DNA from: Patescibacteria group bacterium
Lineage (GTDB): Bacteria; Patescibacteriota; Minisyncoccia; Minisyncoccales; UBA10102
DNA length: 17,689 nt
Assembly (NCBI GenBank): GCA_018816925.1
Contig: JAHIUP010000022.1
Span: forward strand, 1 to 17,689
Direction of reading: 5' to 3'
Shown: positions 1-6,877 of the stretch, piece after piece
Layout of the letters: the number at the start of each line of letters is the position of its first letter
Numbering within the stretch: position 1 is the stretch's first letter
Notes under the pieces: model-generated
Told to the model about the DNA's origin: nothing
Database searches by the model: none
What the model saw: only the letters and a program-made list of their open reading frames with translations
Translations under genes and position numbers: made by a program

Positions 1-4
1 AGCT

Positions 5-892
5 ATGCGAAAACAAATAGGAATCGTTGGACTGGGGAAAATGGGTAGGGCTCTTGCCTTGCGTCTCCGGAGAAATGGCTGGCAGGTTGTATCTTACGAC
101 ATCAACGGCAAGGGAACGGCAAAAACCATAGAGCAGCTTGTAGCTTCCCTGTCTAAGTCCCGCATTATCTGGGTAATGGTGCCTGCGGGCAGGCCCGTGG
201 ACGAGGTTCTCTTTCAACTTGCAGGCGTCCTTCGTAAGGGAGACCTCGTCATAGACGGAGGGAACTCCTTTTTTGAGAACTCGCAAAAGAGAGCGAAGAC
301 GCTCGCGCGCAAGGGAATTTCGTTCCTTGATGTGGGGGTATCAGGGGGGCCTGCAAGTGTGCGCCAAGGGAAGGCGGCCCTTATGGCGGGGGGAGAGAAA
401 AAGGCATTCCGCCGGGCAGAGCCCCTTTTCCGGGTTCTCACGGGAAAAGAGAGCATCGGCTACATGGGGGAGTCGGGAGCCGGACACTTCGTAAAGATGG
501 TACACAATGGTATTGAGTACGGGATGATGCAGGCAATGGGAGAGGGCTTTACCTTACTGCGAAAATCCCCCTTTTCCCTGGACCTGGAGCAGGTGGCCCG
601 TGTGTACAACAACGGAAGTGTTATCCAATCTCGGCTGACAGAATGGCTCCTTAAGGGTTTCGCAAGGTATGGACAGGAGCTTAAAGGGGTAACAGGGAAG
701 GTGGAATACGGAGGAGAGGGGAAGTGGACCGCGGAAACCGCAAAGAAGTTGAAGATTCCCGTGCCTGTTATTAGGGGGTCCTTCCGTTTCCGGGTGGAAT
801 CCTCCAAGAAGCCCAGCTACACAGGCAAGGTGCTTCAGCTCCTGCGCCATATGTTCGGGGGCCACGACATCAACCCAAAGAAAAAGAGTTAG
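5..892 (+). CDS. gnd: 6-phosphogluconate dehydrogenase, decarboxylating, short form
   Basis: Oxidatively decarboxylates 6-phosphogluconate to ribulose 5-phosphate in the cytoplasmic pentose phosphate pathway. The 295-aa protein opens with a Rossmann fold (GLGKMG, residues 9-14), followed by SGGP (113-116) in the substrate loop and HFVKMVHNGIEYG (161-173), which holds the catalytic Lys164 and Asn168. The acidic residue ending the second strand (YDIN, Asp32) is the kind seen in NAD-preferring enzymes, so NAD+ use is inferred. About 300 aa is normal for the short class; the E. coli type is about 470. Only four bases precede the ATG, so the start and any upstream partner (zwf would be expected) cannot be judged. 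The next pathway gene, pgl, lies 1.4 kb downstream behind two unrelated genes. Confidence 0.93.
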   Translation: MRKQIGIVGLGKMGRALALRLRRNGWQVVSYDINGKGTAKTIEQLVASLSKSRIIWVMVPAGRPVDEVLFQLAGVLRKGDLVIDGGNSFFENSQKRAKTLARKGISFLDVGVSGGPASVRQGKAALMAGGEKKAFRRAEPLFRVLTGKESIGYMGESGAGHFVKMVHNGIEYGMMQAMGEGFTLLRKSPFSLDLEQVARVYNNGSVIQSRLTEWLLKGFARYGQELKGVTGKVEYGGEGKWTAETAKKLKIPVPVIRGSFRFRVESSKKPSYTGKVLQLLRHMFGGHDINPKKKS

Positions 893-903
893 CTTTCTAC
901 CCC

Positions 904-925
904 AATTTTTCCGATCGTAGAAAAT
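904..925. repeat. ACGATCGT-family palindrome, copy 1 (degenerate)
   Basis: Twelve bases after gnd lies an imperfect inverted repeat with half-sites AATTTTTCCGA and TCGTAGAAAAT, 8 of 11 positions symmetrical. It is followed by ACGGTATAG, resembling the TTAGGGTA that follows the better copies. It is the weakest of four copies. Confidence 0.55.
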
Positions 926-964
926 ACGGTATAGTAGGCGAATACTCTGAACAGAAGATTTCCG

Positions 965-994
965 CCCTAATTCTTACGATCGTAAGAATTAGGG
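965..994. repeat. ACGATCGT-family palindrome, copy 2 (perfect 30 bp)
   Basis: A perfect 30-bp palindrome with right half TCGTAAGAATTAGGG, centred between 979 and 980. No T-run follows, so it does not look like an intrinsic terminator. It sits 70 nt after gnd's stop and about 70 nt before the peptidase gene. It could be a dimeric regulator's operator or part of a dispersed extragenic palindrome family. Confidence 0.85.
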
Positions 995-1066
995 TAGAGC
1001 GTCTCAATCGGAGGGCATCAATTAACTTTCATTCCCGCAGATGAAATAATACAACCAAGAAATGCC

Positions 1067-1648
1067 ATGGGAGGCAGGAATATCAAGCACAAACATATAA
1101 CACAAAGGCCATACTGCTGTGTTCCCGCGAGTATACAGATGATTCTGCGACGCAGAGAACTGCCGGTATCCACTCAATCTGAAATCGGCTATGATTTGGG
1201 TATGATACTGCCACGCGCGAAGCGGCATTCGTTAGGAATCAGATCGCACAGCGGCGAAAAACCGAAATCTGGTTGGGGTACGAGAATCCATCTGAAGAAG
1301 TATTCTCTCGGACAATTTTTCAAGAAGCGAAATTTGCCATTGACCGAAACATACTATCCGGCTGAGTACTTTAAATCACCCAGGCACCTGAAAAAATTCA
1401 TTGAGGACGGGTTAAAGACGAGGAATGACTTACTGACGTGCTTCAATTATCCTCTGTTGTATAGCGAGGATGGCGTATGGGGTCACGCGTCCCTGATTGA
1501 AAAAATAAACACAAATCACGTTGCACTGATTGACCCAGGAAGAAAATACAAACAGCCAAGGAAGGTAAAGATAGATGACTTATTTATGGCAATAAAGAAC
1601 CATTTTGGCGGAGGTATCTGGCTAATAAAGGCAATCCCCGTGGAGTAG
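1067..1648 (+). CDS. C39-like papain-fold cysteine peptidase, stand-alone
   Basis: The 193-aa product has the layout of a peptidase C39-like domain: Gln13 and Cys17/Cys18 in QRPYCCVPASIQMIL, His140 in GVWGHASLIEKI and Asp156 in HVALIDPG. These are the oxyanion Gln, nucleophile Cys, and His/Asp of a papain-like site. There is no signal peptide, membrane segment or fused ABC transporter, so it is not a full bacteriocin exporter; the substrate is unknown. The start is uncertain. A GGAGGG at 1010-1015 has no in-frame ATG, GTG or TTG at proper distance, while the frame stays open upstream and reads FIPADEIIQPRNA before ATG 1067. No close neighbour is a plausible substrate. It is bracketed by ACGATCGT palindromes together with the next gene. 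Confidence 0.72.
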   Translation: MGGRNIKHKHITQRPYCCVPASIQMILRRRELPVSTQSEIGYDLGMILPRAKRHSLGIRSHSGEKPKSGWGTRIHLKKYSLGQFFKKRNLPLTETYYPAEYFKSPRHLKKFIEDGLKTRNDLLTCFNYPLLYSEDGVWGHASLIEKINTNHVALIDPGRKYKQPRKVKIDDLFMAIKNHFGGGIWLIKAIPVE

Positions 1649-1699
1649 GTAGTAAAACCAAAACGTACCATAAGGGGTAGGGTGGATATGGTATATTTC

Positions 1700-1721
1700 A
1701 ATTCTTACGATCGTAGAAATT
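1700..1721. repeat. ACGATCGT-family palindrome, copy 3
   Basis: A near-palindrome with half-sites AATTCTTACGA and TCGTAGAAATT, 9 of 11 positions symmetrical, followed by AGAATAG. It lies 51 nt after the peptidase stop and 37 nt before the winged-helix/Cas2-like ATG, where an autoregulatory operator could sit. Confidence 0.75.
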
Positions 1722-1758
1722 AGAATAGATGGGAAGGTTGTAGGTAAAAGCGCCTAAA

Positions 1759-2277
1759 ATGAAGTTTCCTTTTACTGAACAATTTTTATGGGATGTCTAT
1801 CGGGCGATGGAGGGATTGAACGATTTTCACCGGACTCTTGTGCCCAGGGGGATGCGCGAGGCAATGAATCCGGAGTTGCGGCAACTCCGCCGTAAATATG
1901 AGAAGCGCCGATCCACCCAGCAATTCAGCAAGCTGGTGTACGATTTGAAACGGAGGGGAGTGATAAAAGTTCAGGGAGAGGGTGTTCTGCTCACCGTAAA
2001 GGGCAGGGAAGAAGCGCTTCGTATTCGCTGGAAGCTTACGGAAAGCCAAAAACGGAATGATGGAAAAATGGTGATGGTAATGTATGACTTGCCGGAGAAA
2101 CAGCGGAAGATGAGAGATATTTTTCGCAGCGTTCTCGTGTCCCTTGGATACCAGGAGTTTCAAAAGAGTGTATGGGTTTCAAAAAAGAAGGTAGAGTATG
2201 AAACAGAAGAAGCGATTCGCGAGTATGATTTATGGACGTACGTTCGTTTGTTTATTATTGAGGAAATTCCGGCATAA
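1759..2277 (+). CDS. Winged-helix/Cas2-like protein, PaaX-type regulator-like
   Basis: The 172-aa protein combines a helical/winged-helix N-terminal half with a Cas2-like C-terminal ferredoxin fold. The DNA-binding part is about residues 51-92 (FSKLVYDLKRRGVIKVQGEGVLLTVKG looks like recognition helix plus wing). The Cas2-like part is about 103-172, starting KMVMVMYDLPEKQRKMRD, with the Asp110 position that is catalytic in true Cas2, and the QKSVWVS strand. The same two-part order occurs in PaaX repressors. No cas1 or CRISPR array is in the window, so a transcriptional regulator is more likely than an adaptation nuclease, despite the Cas2 label such proteins often receive. Palindromes lie 37 nt upstream and 3 nt downstream of the gene, suggesting autoregulation (inference). 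No clear Shine-Dalgarno is seen. Confidence 0.78.
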   Translation: MKFPFTEQFLWDVYRAMEGLNDFHRTLVPRGMREAMNPELRQLRRKYEKRRSTQQFSKLVYDLKRRGVIKVQGEGVLLTVKGREEALRIRWKLTESQKRNDGKMVMVMYDLPEKQRKMRDIFRSVLVSLGYQEFQKSVWVSKKKVEYETEEAIREYDLWTYVRLFIIEEIPA

Positions 2278-2279
2278 CG

Positions 2280-2303
2280 TAATTTTTACGATCGTAAAAA
2301 TTA
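2280..2303. repeat. ACGATCGT-family palindrome, copy 4 (perfect 24 bp)
   Basis: A perfect 24-bp palindrome with half-sites TAATTTTTACGA and TCGTAAAAATTA, centred between 2291 and 2292. It fills the whole gap between the winged-helix/Cas2-like stop and the pgl ATG at 2308, occupying the place where a ribosome or RNA polymerase would have to bind. TTAGGGTA follows the core exactly as in copy 2. Confidence 0.85.
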
Positions 2304-2307
2304 GGGT

Positions 2308-3027
2308 ATGGAGGTAAGGAAGGTACAAAGCAGGGAGGCAGCGGTGGAGGATGCTGCGGGTCTACTCAATTTTGAACTCGAGCAGTACCAAAACCGGCCG
2401 GTCCTCCTGCTTTTATCCGGAGGGTCTTCCCTCGCTATTTTAGAGAAAACTTCCCATGAATACTTTGGTCCGCATGTGACTGTTGGCGCGCTCGATGAGC
2501 GGTACAGTCAAAAGGAGAAAGAAAACAATTTTGCGCAGATTGCGGCCACCTATTTTTTTAGAGAAGCAACGCAGCGAGGCGCCGCCTTTATTGACACGAG
2601 AGTGCGGGAAGGAGAAACGCAGGAGGCCCTTGTCCTTCGCTTTGAGCGGGAGTTGCGCGTGTGGCGCGAGCGGAATCCAAATGGAATTATACTCGCTACC
2701 ATCGGCATTGGACGGGATGGGCATACGGCCGGCATTATGCCGTACCCTGAAGACCCCGAGAAGTTCCGGAGATTGTTTGAGCAAAAGGAGCGATGGGTGG
2801 TAGGATACAATGCAGGAGAGAAAAATTTGTATCCCGAACGCGCGACCGTTACCCTTCCCTTTCTTCGTGCCATTGCGCGCTCGCTCGTCTTCCTTGTGGG
2901 AGAAGAAAAGCGCGGGGCTCTTGAGAGAGTTCTCGCCGAAGACGGAGAGCTTGCCGCAACACCCGGCCGCGTGGTACGGGATATGGCAGACGTAACCCTG
3001 GTGACCGATATACGCGACAGGGCATAA
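2308..3027 (+). CDS. pgl: 6-phosphogluconolactonase
   Basis: Hydrolyses 6-phosphogluconolactone to 6-phosphogluconate, the step before Gnd. The 239-aa protein matches the SOL/DevB family in the NagB-like fold: SGGSS (37-41) for phosphate binding, LDERY (62-66), a following NN at 73-74, and GIGRDGHTAGIMP (133-145), the family's GxGxDGHxAxxxP signature with the catalytic His region. Length is normal. The ATG is five bases after a perfect palindrome, and no Shine-Dalgarno is visible. Being on the same strand as gnd with two unrelated genes between suggests the module was inserted into a pentose phosphate cluster, or that its regulator controls the pathway; the sequence cannot separate these. Confidence 0.9.
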   Translation: MEVRKVQSREAAVEDAAGLLNFELEQYQNRPVLLLLSGGSSLAILEKTSHEYFGPHVTVGALDERYSQKEKENNFAQIAATYFFREATQRGAAFIDTRVREGETQEALVLRFERELRVWRERNPNGIILATIGIGRDGHTAGIMPYPEDPEKFRRLFEQKERWVVGYNAGEKNLYPERATVTLPFLRAIARSLVFLVGEEKRGALERVLAEDGELAATPGRVVRDMADVTLVTDIRDRA

Positions 3028-3077
3028 AAGGGTTGCGTGAATCGCCAAAACAGAGGAAAATAAGAAAAGCTTTCCCT

Positions 3078-3806
3078 ATGCCTATCGTCTCTACCCTGAA
3101 TTTGATAAGTTTCCTTCTTTGTCTGGCTGCGTCCGCGCGTCTAGGGCGTTCCTATCGTGAGACGGGAGATCGTTCCGTGCGCCTTTTTTTCTTCTCCTTC
3201 CTCACGCTCGGCATTTTCTTTCTTATTATTGCCGCCCCCGGTCTACTCTCCCGCAATGGTATTTTGCTTGGTTATCTCAACGCAATCTCTGTGTCGGTCG
3301 CCACGCTCTCGGCTCTCTTCTTTGCGATAATCCCGCTGATGCTTCTTCACAAGGAGCATCTGAAGCGTATCACAATAGTCCTCCTCGCCCTTGCAATGCT
3401 TCTTTCTTTCGGTCTCCGGCTCGTGTCCCTTGACCCGCTTGTGGAAGAGGTGCGGGGACCTTTTTCTTACTGGGTGCGCGTCCCAAGCTTATGGACCACG
3501 CTCTCTTTTGCAATTGGGGGCATTGCTTTGACCGTTTCTATGTTTTCTGCAGGATTCTTTTTTGTTCTGTATGGGATTCGTAATAGGAAGAACTCCTCCG
3601 TGTTCATACGGGCCCTCACTATAGGAGTGGGCGTGACGCTCTTCGCCGTAACTGCCCTCGTGAACTATCTTATCGGAGCCGTTCCTTCCCCCGTGTTCCT
3701 CCTTATTGCGAGCGCCATGGCGGACTTGAGCATTCTCTTTATCGCTTTTGGCGTATTCTATAAAGCGAAGGAGGGAGGCCTGGAGAATACTTCTTTATTA
3801 CCCTAA
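3078..3806 (+). CDS. Polytopic membrane protein of unknown function
   Basis: A 242-aa, very hydrophobic protein with about six or seven membrane segments separated by short basic loops (RSYRETGDRSVR, HKEHLKR, GIRNRKN), giving an inner-membrane protein with positively charged inside loops. I recognise no family motif. ATG 3078 is preferred because the first helix starts directly after it; an in-frame TTG at 3033, six bases after pgl, would add a basic 15-residue tail. It ends one base before the trxB ATG, so it is surely cotranscribed with the redox genes that follow. A link to envelope redox or metal handling is only suggested by context. Confidence 0.7.
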   Translation: MPIVSTLNLISFLLCLAASARLGRSYRETGDRSVRLFFFSFLTLGIFFLIIAAPGLLSRNGILLGYLNAISVSVATLSALFFAIIPLMLLHKEHLKRITIVLLALAMLLSFGLRLVSLDPLVEEVRGPFSYWVRVPSLWTTLSFAIGGIALTVSMFSAGFFFVLYGIRNRKNSSVFIRALTIGVGVTLFAVTALVNYLIGAVPSPVFLLIASAMADLSILFIAFGVFYKAKEGGLENTSLLP

Positions 3807-3807
3807 T

Positions 3808-4773
3808 ATGCATTACGACGTTATCATTGTGGGTTCTGGCGCCGCAGGCCTCGCGGCCGCCCTTTACGCGCAGCGCTACGCCCTCAAGGCGCTTGTGGCA
3901 GGAAAAGAATTTGGGGGGGAAACCGCCACAGCAGGGACCATTGAGAATTGGCCGGGGTCCAAGGAGATAGACGGCTACGAGCTCGTGAAGAACATGAAGG
4001 AACACGCGGAGAGCGTGGGGGCTGAAGTGAGAGAGGGAATGGTGAGCCGCATAGAAAAGGACAAGAACTGTTTTAATGTATTTTTTGAGGACGGGAAAGA
4101 GGAGCATAGCCGCGCGGTTATCTTAGCCATAGGGGCGAGGAGGCGCCGTCTCAACCTTCCCCGAGAGAAAGAATTCACGGGGAAAGGGGTGCACTACTGC
4201 GTGACTTGCGACGGCCCGCTGTTCACCGGGAAGACCGTGGCTATGGTGGGAGGAGGGGATTCCTCCGTGAAGGGTATTAATTTCCTGGGAGAATACGCGG
4301 AGAAAATCTACTTTATCTTTCGAACCGAGGAGCCGCGAGCCGAGCCCATGAACATGCGGCGCCTTGAGGACCTCGGAGACAAGGTGGTGTATATTCCCGA
4401 GAACGAGGTGACGGAGCTCCAGGGGGAAAATATGCTCGAGAAAGTTGTACTCGCCAGACCCCACGAGGGTTCCAAAGAACTTCAGGTACAGGGTCTTTTT
4501 GTGGAGATTGGCTTTGACCCGGATAAAACCTTTGCCGAACAGCTCGGCTTGGAACTGGACAAGAGTGGATATCTCAAGACGGACAACATGATGCGCACAA
4601 ACGTGGAAGGGGTATATGCGGCCGGAGACGCCACAAACCATTTCGGTTCCTTTAAGCAAGATATTACCGCTTCCGCCTTGGGCACGGTTGCCGCAACAGC
4701 GGCGGCCGACTACGTAAAGGGCTCCCAAGGGGCATGCGAGCATTATAATAAGAAGAGCCCTCAAGGGGAATAG
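3808..4773 (+). CDS. trxB: Thioredoxin reductase-like flavoprotein
   Basis: A cytoplasmic FAD-dependent dithiol/disulfide oxidoreductase of 321 aa, normal for low-molecular-weight TrxB. The FAD motif GSGAAG (9-14), redox-active CVTC (131-134), second nucleotide-binding motif GGGDSS (148-153) and C-terminal FAD motif AAGDATN (281-287) are in family order. ATG 3808 begins the classical MHYDVIIVGSG; an in-frame start at 3748 would lie inside the preceding gene and is rejected. The usual NADPH 2'-phosphate signature HRRxxxR after the second Rossmann motif is replaced by FRTEEPRA (171-178), so NADPH preference is doubtful. The neighbours DsbA and VKOR point to thiol-redox work, but the partner thioredoxin is not in the window. 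Confidence 0.9.
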   Translation: MHYDVIIVGSGAAGLAAALYAQRYALKALVAGKEFGGETATAGTIENWPGSKEIDGYELVKNMKEHAESVGAEVREGMVSRIEKDKNCFNVFFEDGKEEHSRAVILAIGARRRRLNLPREKEFTGKGVHYCVTCDGPLFTGKTVAMVGGGDSSVKGINFLGEYAEKIYFIFRTEEPRAEPMNMRRLEDLGDKVVYIPENEVTELQGENMLEKVVLARPHEGSKELQVQGLFVEIGFDPDKTFAEQLGLELDKSGYLKTDNMMRTNVEGVYAAGDATNHFGSFKQDITASALGTVAATAAADYVKGSQGACEHYNKKSPQGE

Positions 4774-4776
4774 GCC

Positions 4777-5508
4777 ATGCTTTTTGAGATTCTTCTCGCC
4801 ACTATTGCCATTAGCCTCCTTTCGTTTTCCGGAGTGCTCCTCGTGTTTTTGCGGGCTGGATTGCTGGAACGCATTTCCATTCTTCTTGTTGCCTTGGCTG
4901 CGGGAGCCCTTATGGGGGCTGCCTTCCTCCACTTACTGCCAGAAGCCATAGAGAAGGGACTGAACGAATATTCCTTCCTCACGGTACTTGTTGGGTTTCT
5001 TATGTTTTTTTTGCTTGAGAAGTCCCTCCACTGGCATCATTCGCACCAGGCAACGCATAAGCACTTCCACCTGGGCGTCTTGAGTTTGACAGGGGATTTC
5101 ATTCATAACTTCGTAGACGGTCTCATTATTGCGGCTTCTTTTCTCGTGAGCTTGCCTTTGGGCATTACGGTGTCGGCAGCCATGGCTCTTCACGAAATAC
5201 CCCAGGAGATTTCAGAGTTCGGCGTGCTCTTGTACGCGGGATTCCGTAAGACCCGCGCGCTCCTGCTTAACTTCTTTTCCGCTTCGAGTGTCATTCTTGG
5301 CGGGATTGTAGGATATGGGCTCGGTGGGATGCTTGAGCCCTGGATTCCATGCGTTATATTCTTTGCGGTAGGTTCCTTCCTCTACCTTGGGGCTTCCGAT
5401 TTCGTTCCGGAAATTCGCAAAGAGGAAGGAGCGCGCAGGTCCATGGTTACCTTTAGCGTATTTGTGCTTGGCATTGCGCTCATGTGGGCGTTTACCTTTT
5501 TGGAATAA
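4777..5508 (+). CDS. ZIP-family divalent metal transporter
   Basis: A 243-aa inner-membrane protein with about eight membrane segments. The metal-binding helices show HNFVDG (110-115) and HEIPQE (139-144), the paired motifs that form the binuclear site of ZIP (SLC39-type) carriers, which bring Zn2+ or related ions into the cytoplasm. A His-rich cytoplasmic loop (HWHHSHQATHKHFH, from 85) sits where ZIP proteins carry one. Start ATG 4777 is three bases after trxB, with AAGGGG about ten bases upstream as a modest Shine-Dalgarno. Its stop overlaps the next ATG by one base. Its place between reductase and DsbA genes suggests a shared role in thiol and metal balance, which is inference; zinc, iron or manganese are all possible cargo. 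Confidence 0.9.
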   Translation: MLFEILLATIAISLLSFSGVLLVFLRAGLLERISILLVALAAGALMGAAFLHLLPEAIEKGLNEYSFLTVLVGFLMFFLLEKSLHWHHSHQATHKHFHLGVLSLTGDFIHNFVDGLIIAASFLVSLPLGITVSAAMALHEIPQEISEFGVLLYAGFRKTRALLLNFFSASSVILGGIVGYGLGGMLEPWIPCVIFFAVGSFLYLGASDFVPEIRKEEGARRSMVTFSVFVLGIALMWAFTFLE

Positions 5509-6263
5509 TGGAAATGGAAGAGGAACCCCTTGGCAAGAAAGAGCGCAAGGCCCTGAAGCGTCAATCCCGAGAGGGAGAACGAGAGAGGGGCTTGCGGAGA
5601 AGTACGGCAAAACGCATCGTCCTCTGGGGATTGACGGCGTTTGTGCTGACGGCAAGCGTTGCGGCTCTTTGGTACTTGGCGCGCGGCGCAGGAGATGAAA
5701 CGCCCTTCGCAGAACCTGCAGGGTTTATCGTAGAGCTTACCCTAGAGGACCACGTGAAAGGTCCTGCGTCGGCTTCTGTCGTGTTGCTTGAGTACGGGGA
5801 TTTCCAGTGTCCCGCATGCGGCGTATACTACTTTGTGGCGCGGCGGCTCCAAGAGGAGTTTCCCAATGAGCTGAAGATTGCCTACCGCCACTTCCCGCTT
5901 TTTCAGATTCATGCGAAGGCAAAAGATGCCTCGTATGCGGCGGAAGCGGCCGCCCTTCAGGGAAAGTTCTGGGAAATGTGCGACCTTCTCTATGAACGAC
6001 AAGAGGAGTGGATAAGGGGAGACGAGGAGGAGCTCTTCCTTGCGTATGCGGCCGAGCTTGGACTGGATACGGAAAGATTCAGAGCAGACAGGAAATCTGA
6101 CGCGGTGGCAGAGAAGGTCAGGATAGATCTGGAGAGCGCGATGGGGGCCCGCCTTGAAGGAACCCCCTCGTTCTTCCTACAGGGAAAACGGATTGCCAAC
6201 CCAAGGAGTTATGATGCCTTCCATAAACTTATCTCTCATGCGCTTTCTGAATTTTCCCTCTAA
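5508..6263 (+). CDS. Membrane-anchored DsbA-like thiol:disulfide oxidoreductase
   Basis: A 251-aa protein with a highly charged cytoplasmic head (1-35), one membrane anchor (about 36-57, IVLWGLTAFVLTASVAALWYL) and an external thioredoxin-fold domain. The active site is FQCPACGVYY with Cys101/Cys104, and the cis-proline loop is EGTPSFFL (Pro220). This is the DsbA/BdbD arrangement that introduces disulfides into exported proteins. The ATG overlaps the ZIP stop (TAATG); a GTG at 5484 lies within the ZIP gene and is less likely, and ATG 5514 is another option. The VKOR-like gene follows after one base and would reoxidise this protein. The unusually long charged head before the anchor is not needed for catalysis. 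Confidence 0.9.
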   Translation: MEMEEEPLGKKERKALKRQSREGERERGLRRSTAKRIVLWGLTAFVLTASVAALWYLARGAGDETPFAEPAGFIVELTLEDHVKGPASASVVLLEYGDFQCPACGVYYFVARRLQEEFPNELKIAYRHFPLFQIHAKAKDASYAAEAAALQGKFWEMCDLLYERQEEWIRGDEEELFLAYAAELGLDTERFRADRKSDAVAEKVRIDLESAMGARLEGTPSFFLQGKRIANPRSYDAFHKLISHALSEFSL

Positions 6264-6264
6264 T

Positions 6265-6675
6265 ATGAAGGTTTTGGCCCTACTGCTTGGTTTCCTCGGA
6301 TTCCTGGATTTTGCCTACCTTACCTTTAAACACTACTCTGGCATTCTTGTCCCTTGCGGTGTGGCGGAGTGCGAGACGGTACTCACGAGTTCCTATTCCA
6401 CATTTTTTGGTATTCCCGTTGCCTTGTTTGGCGCCGCCTACTTTCTTCTCTTTCTCGTGTTTCTGGTTGCCTTCATAGATACGGGGAAGCCCTTGTTCTT
6501 TCGCATGGCCTTCTCTCTTCCCGTACTCGCCTTGCCCATTTCTCTATGGTTTTTGTACGTGCAGGCAGCGCTCTTGCACGCTTACTGCTTGTATTGCTTA
6601 GCTTCCGACGTGTTCACCGGAGCGCTCGTCATTCTGCTCCTCCTCTCTTTCAGGAGGGGCGCTGTGGAAAAATAG
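6265..6675 (+). CDS. VKOR-domain quinone-linked disulfide oxidase
   Basis: A 136-aa protein with four membrane helices and the four conserved VKOR cysteines: loop pair Cys31/Cys36 (VPCGVAECETV) and helix pair Cys108/Cys111 (AYCLYC). The SSYSTFFGIP segment after the loop pair matches the conserved serine region. Bacterial VKOR proteins take electrons from DsbA and pass them to quinone, replacing DsbB. Here no thioredoxin domain is fused; the partner is encoded one base upstream. Whether this cell has quinones or receives them from a host is not visible. It is the last gene of the set; downstream is a short hairpin without a T-run and then the csp promoter. Confidence 0.88.
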   Translation: MKVLALLLGFLGFLDFAYLTFKHYSGILVPCGVAECETVLTSSYSTFFGIPVALFGAAYFLLFLVFLVAFIDTGKPLFFRMAFSLPVLALPISLWFLYVQAALLHAYCLYCLASDVFTGALVILLLLSFRRGAVEK

Positions 6676-6681
6676 GAAGGA

Positions 6682-6698
6682 GGCCCATCCGGAGGGCC
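6682..6698 (+). other. Short GC hairpin after the redox operon
   Basis: GGCCC and GGGCC can pair around ATCCGGA just after the VKOR stop. No T-run follows, so it may only protect or pause the transcript. Apart from this, the 100 bases up to the csp promoter show nothing I can identify. Confidence 0.3.
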
Positions 6699-6775
6699 AG
6701 ATACCAGTCACTTATATCGGAGTTTCGTTCCTTGGTAGGCAAATCAACGGGAAGCCGCAGGAATTGAGGAAGGTA

Positions 6776-6804
6776 TTGACATCCTGGATTCTGTATGCTA
6801 GCAT
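6776..6804 (+). promoter_or_regulatory. Strong promoter of the cold-shock gene
   Basis: TTGACA (6776-6781), a 17-bp spacer and TAGCAT (6799-6804) preceded by TGC, an extended -10. Transcription should begin near 6811, leaving a leader of about 92 nt before the csp ATG. Confidence 0.75.
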
Positions 6805-6808
6805 TAAT

Positions 6809-6877
6809 GTACTTAAAACAGTGCTGTATAGCGAAACAGGGTCGAGTTTTAGTCTTCAGCGTTCTGTATTTAAGTAC
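6809..6877 (+). promoter_or_regulatory. Structured 5' leader of the cold-shock mRNA
   Basis: GTACTTAAA (6809-6817) pairs with TTTAAGTAC (6869-6877). Inside it ACAG/CTGT (6818-6821 with 6864-6867) and GCTG/CAGC (6823-6826 with 6857-6860) continue the helix past a 1-nt bulge and a small internal loop, giving 17 pairs around a 30-nt loop. The A/U-rich base would melt with temperature. A thermosensing role, as in E. coli cspA, is an inference; the hairpin ends 25 nt before the ATG. Confidence 0.5.

Noticed and set aside
965..994. Intrinsic terminator of gnd
   Set aside because: The palindrome is perfect, but no T-run follows and the same motif recurs just before start codons.
904..2303. CRISPR array suggested by repeated palindromes next to a Cas2-like gene
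   Set aside because: Only four copies, separated by 38 to more than 700 bases with whole genes between them; the intervals are not spacers, and no cas1 is present.
4123..4932. 269-aa minus-strand ORF opposite trxB
   Set aside because: A shadow of trxB; no motif, and the plus-strand frame is a full-length flavoprotein.
6354..6767. 137-aa ORF overlapping the VKOR gene
   Set aside because: Arg/Ser-rich out-of-frame reading of a gene whose real frame has all the family cysteines.
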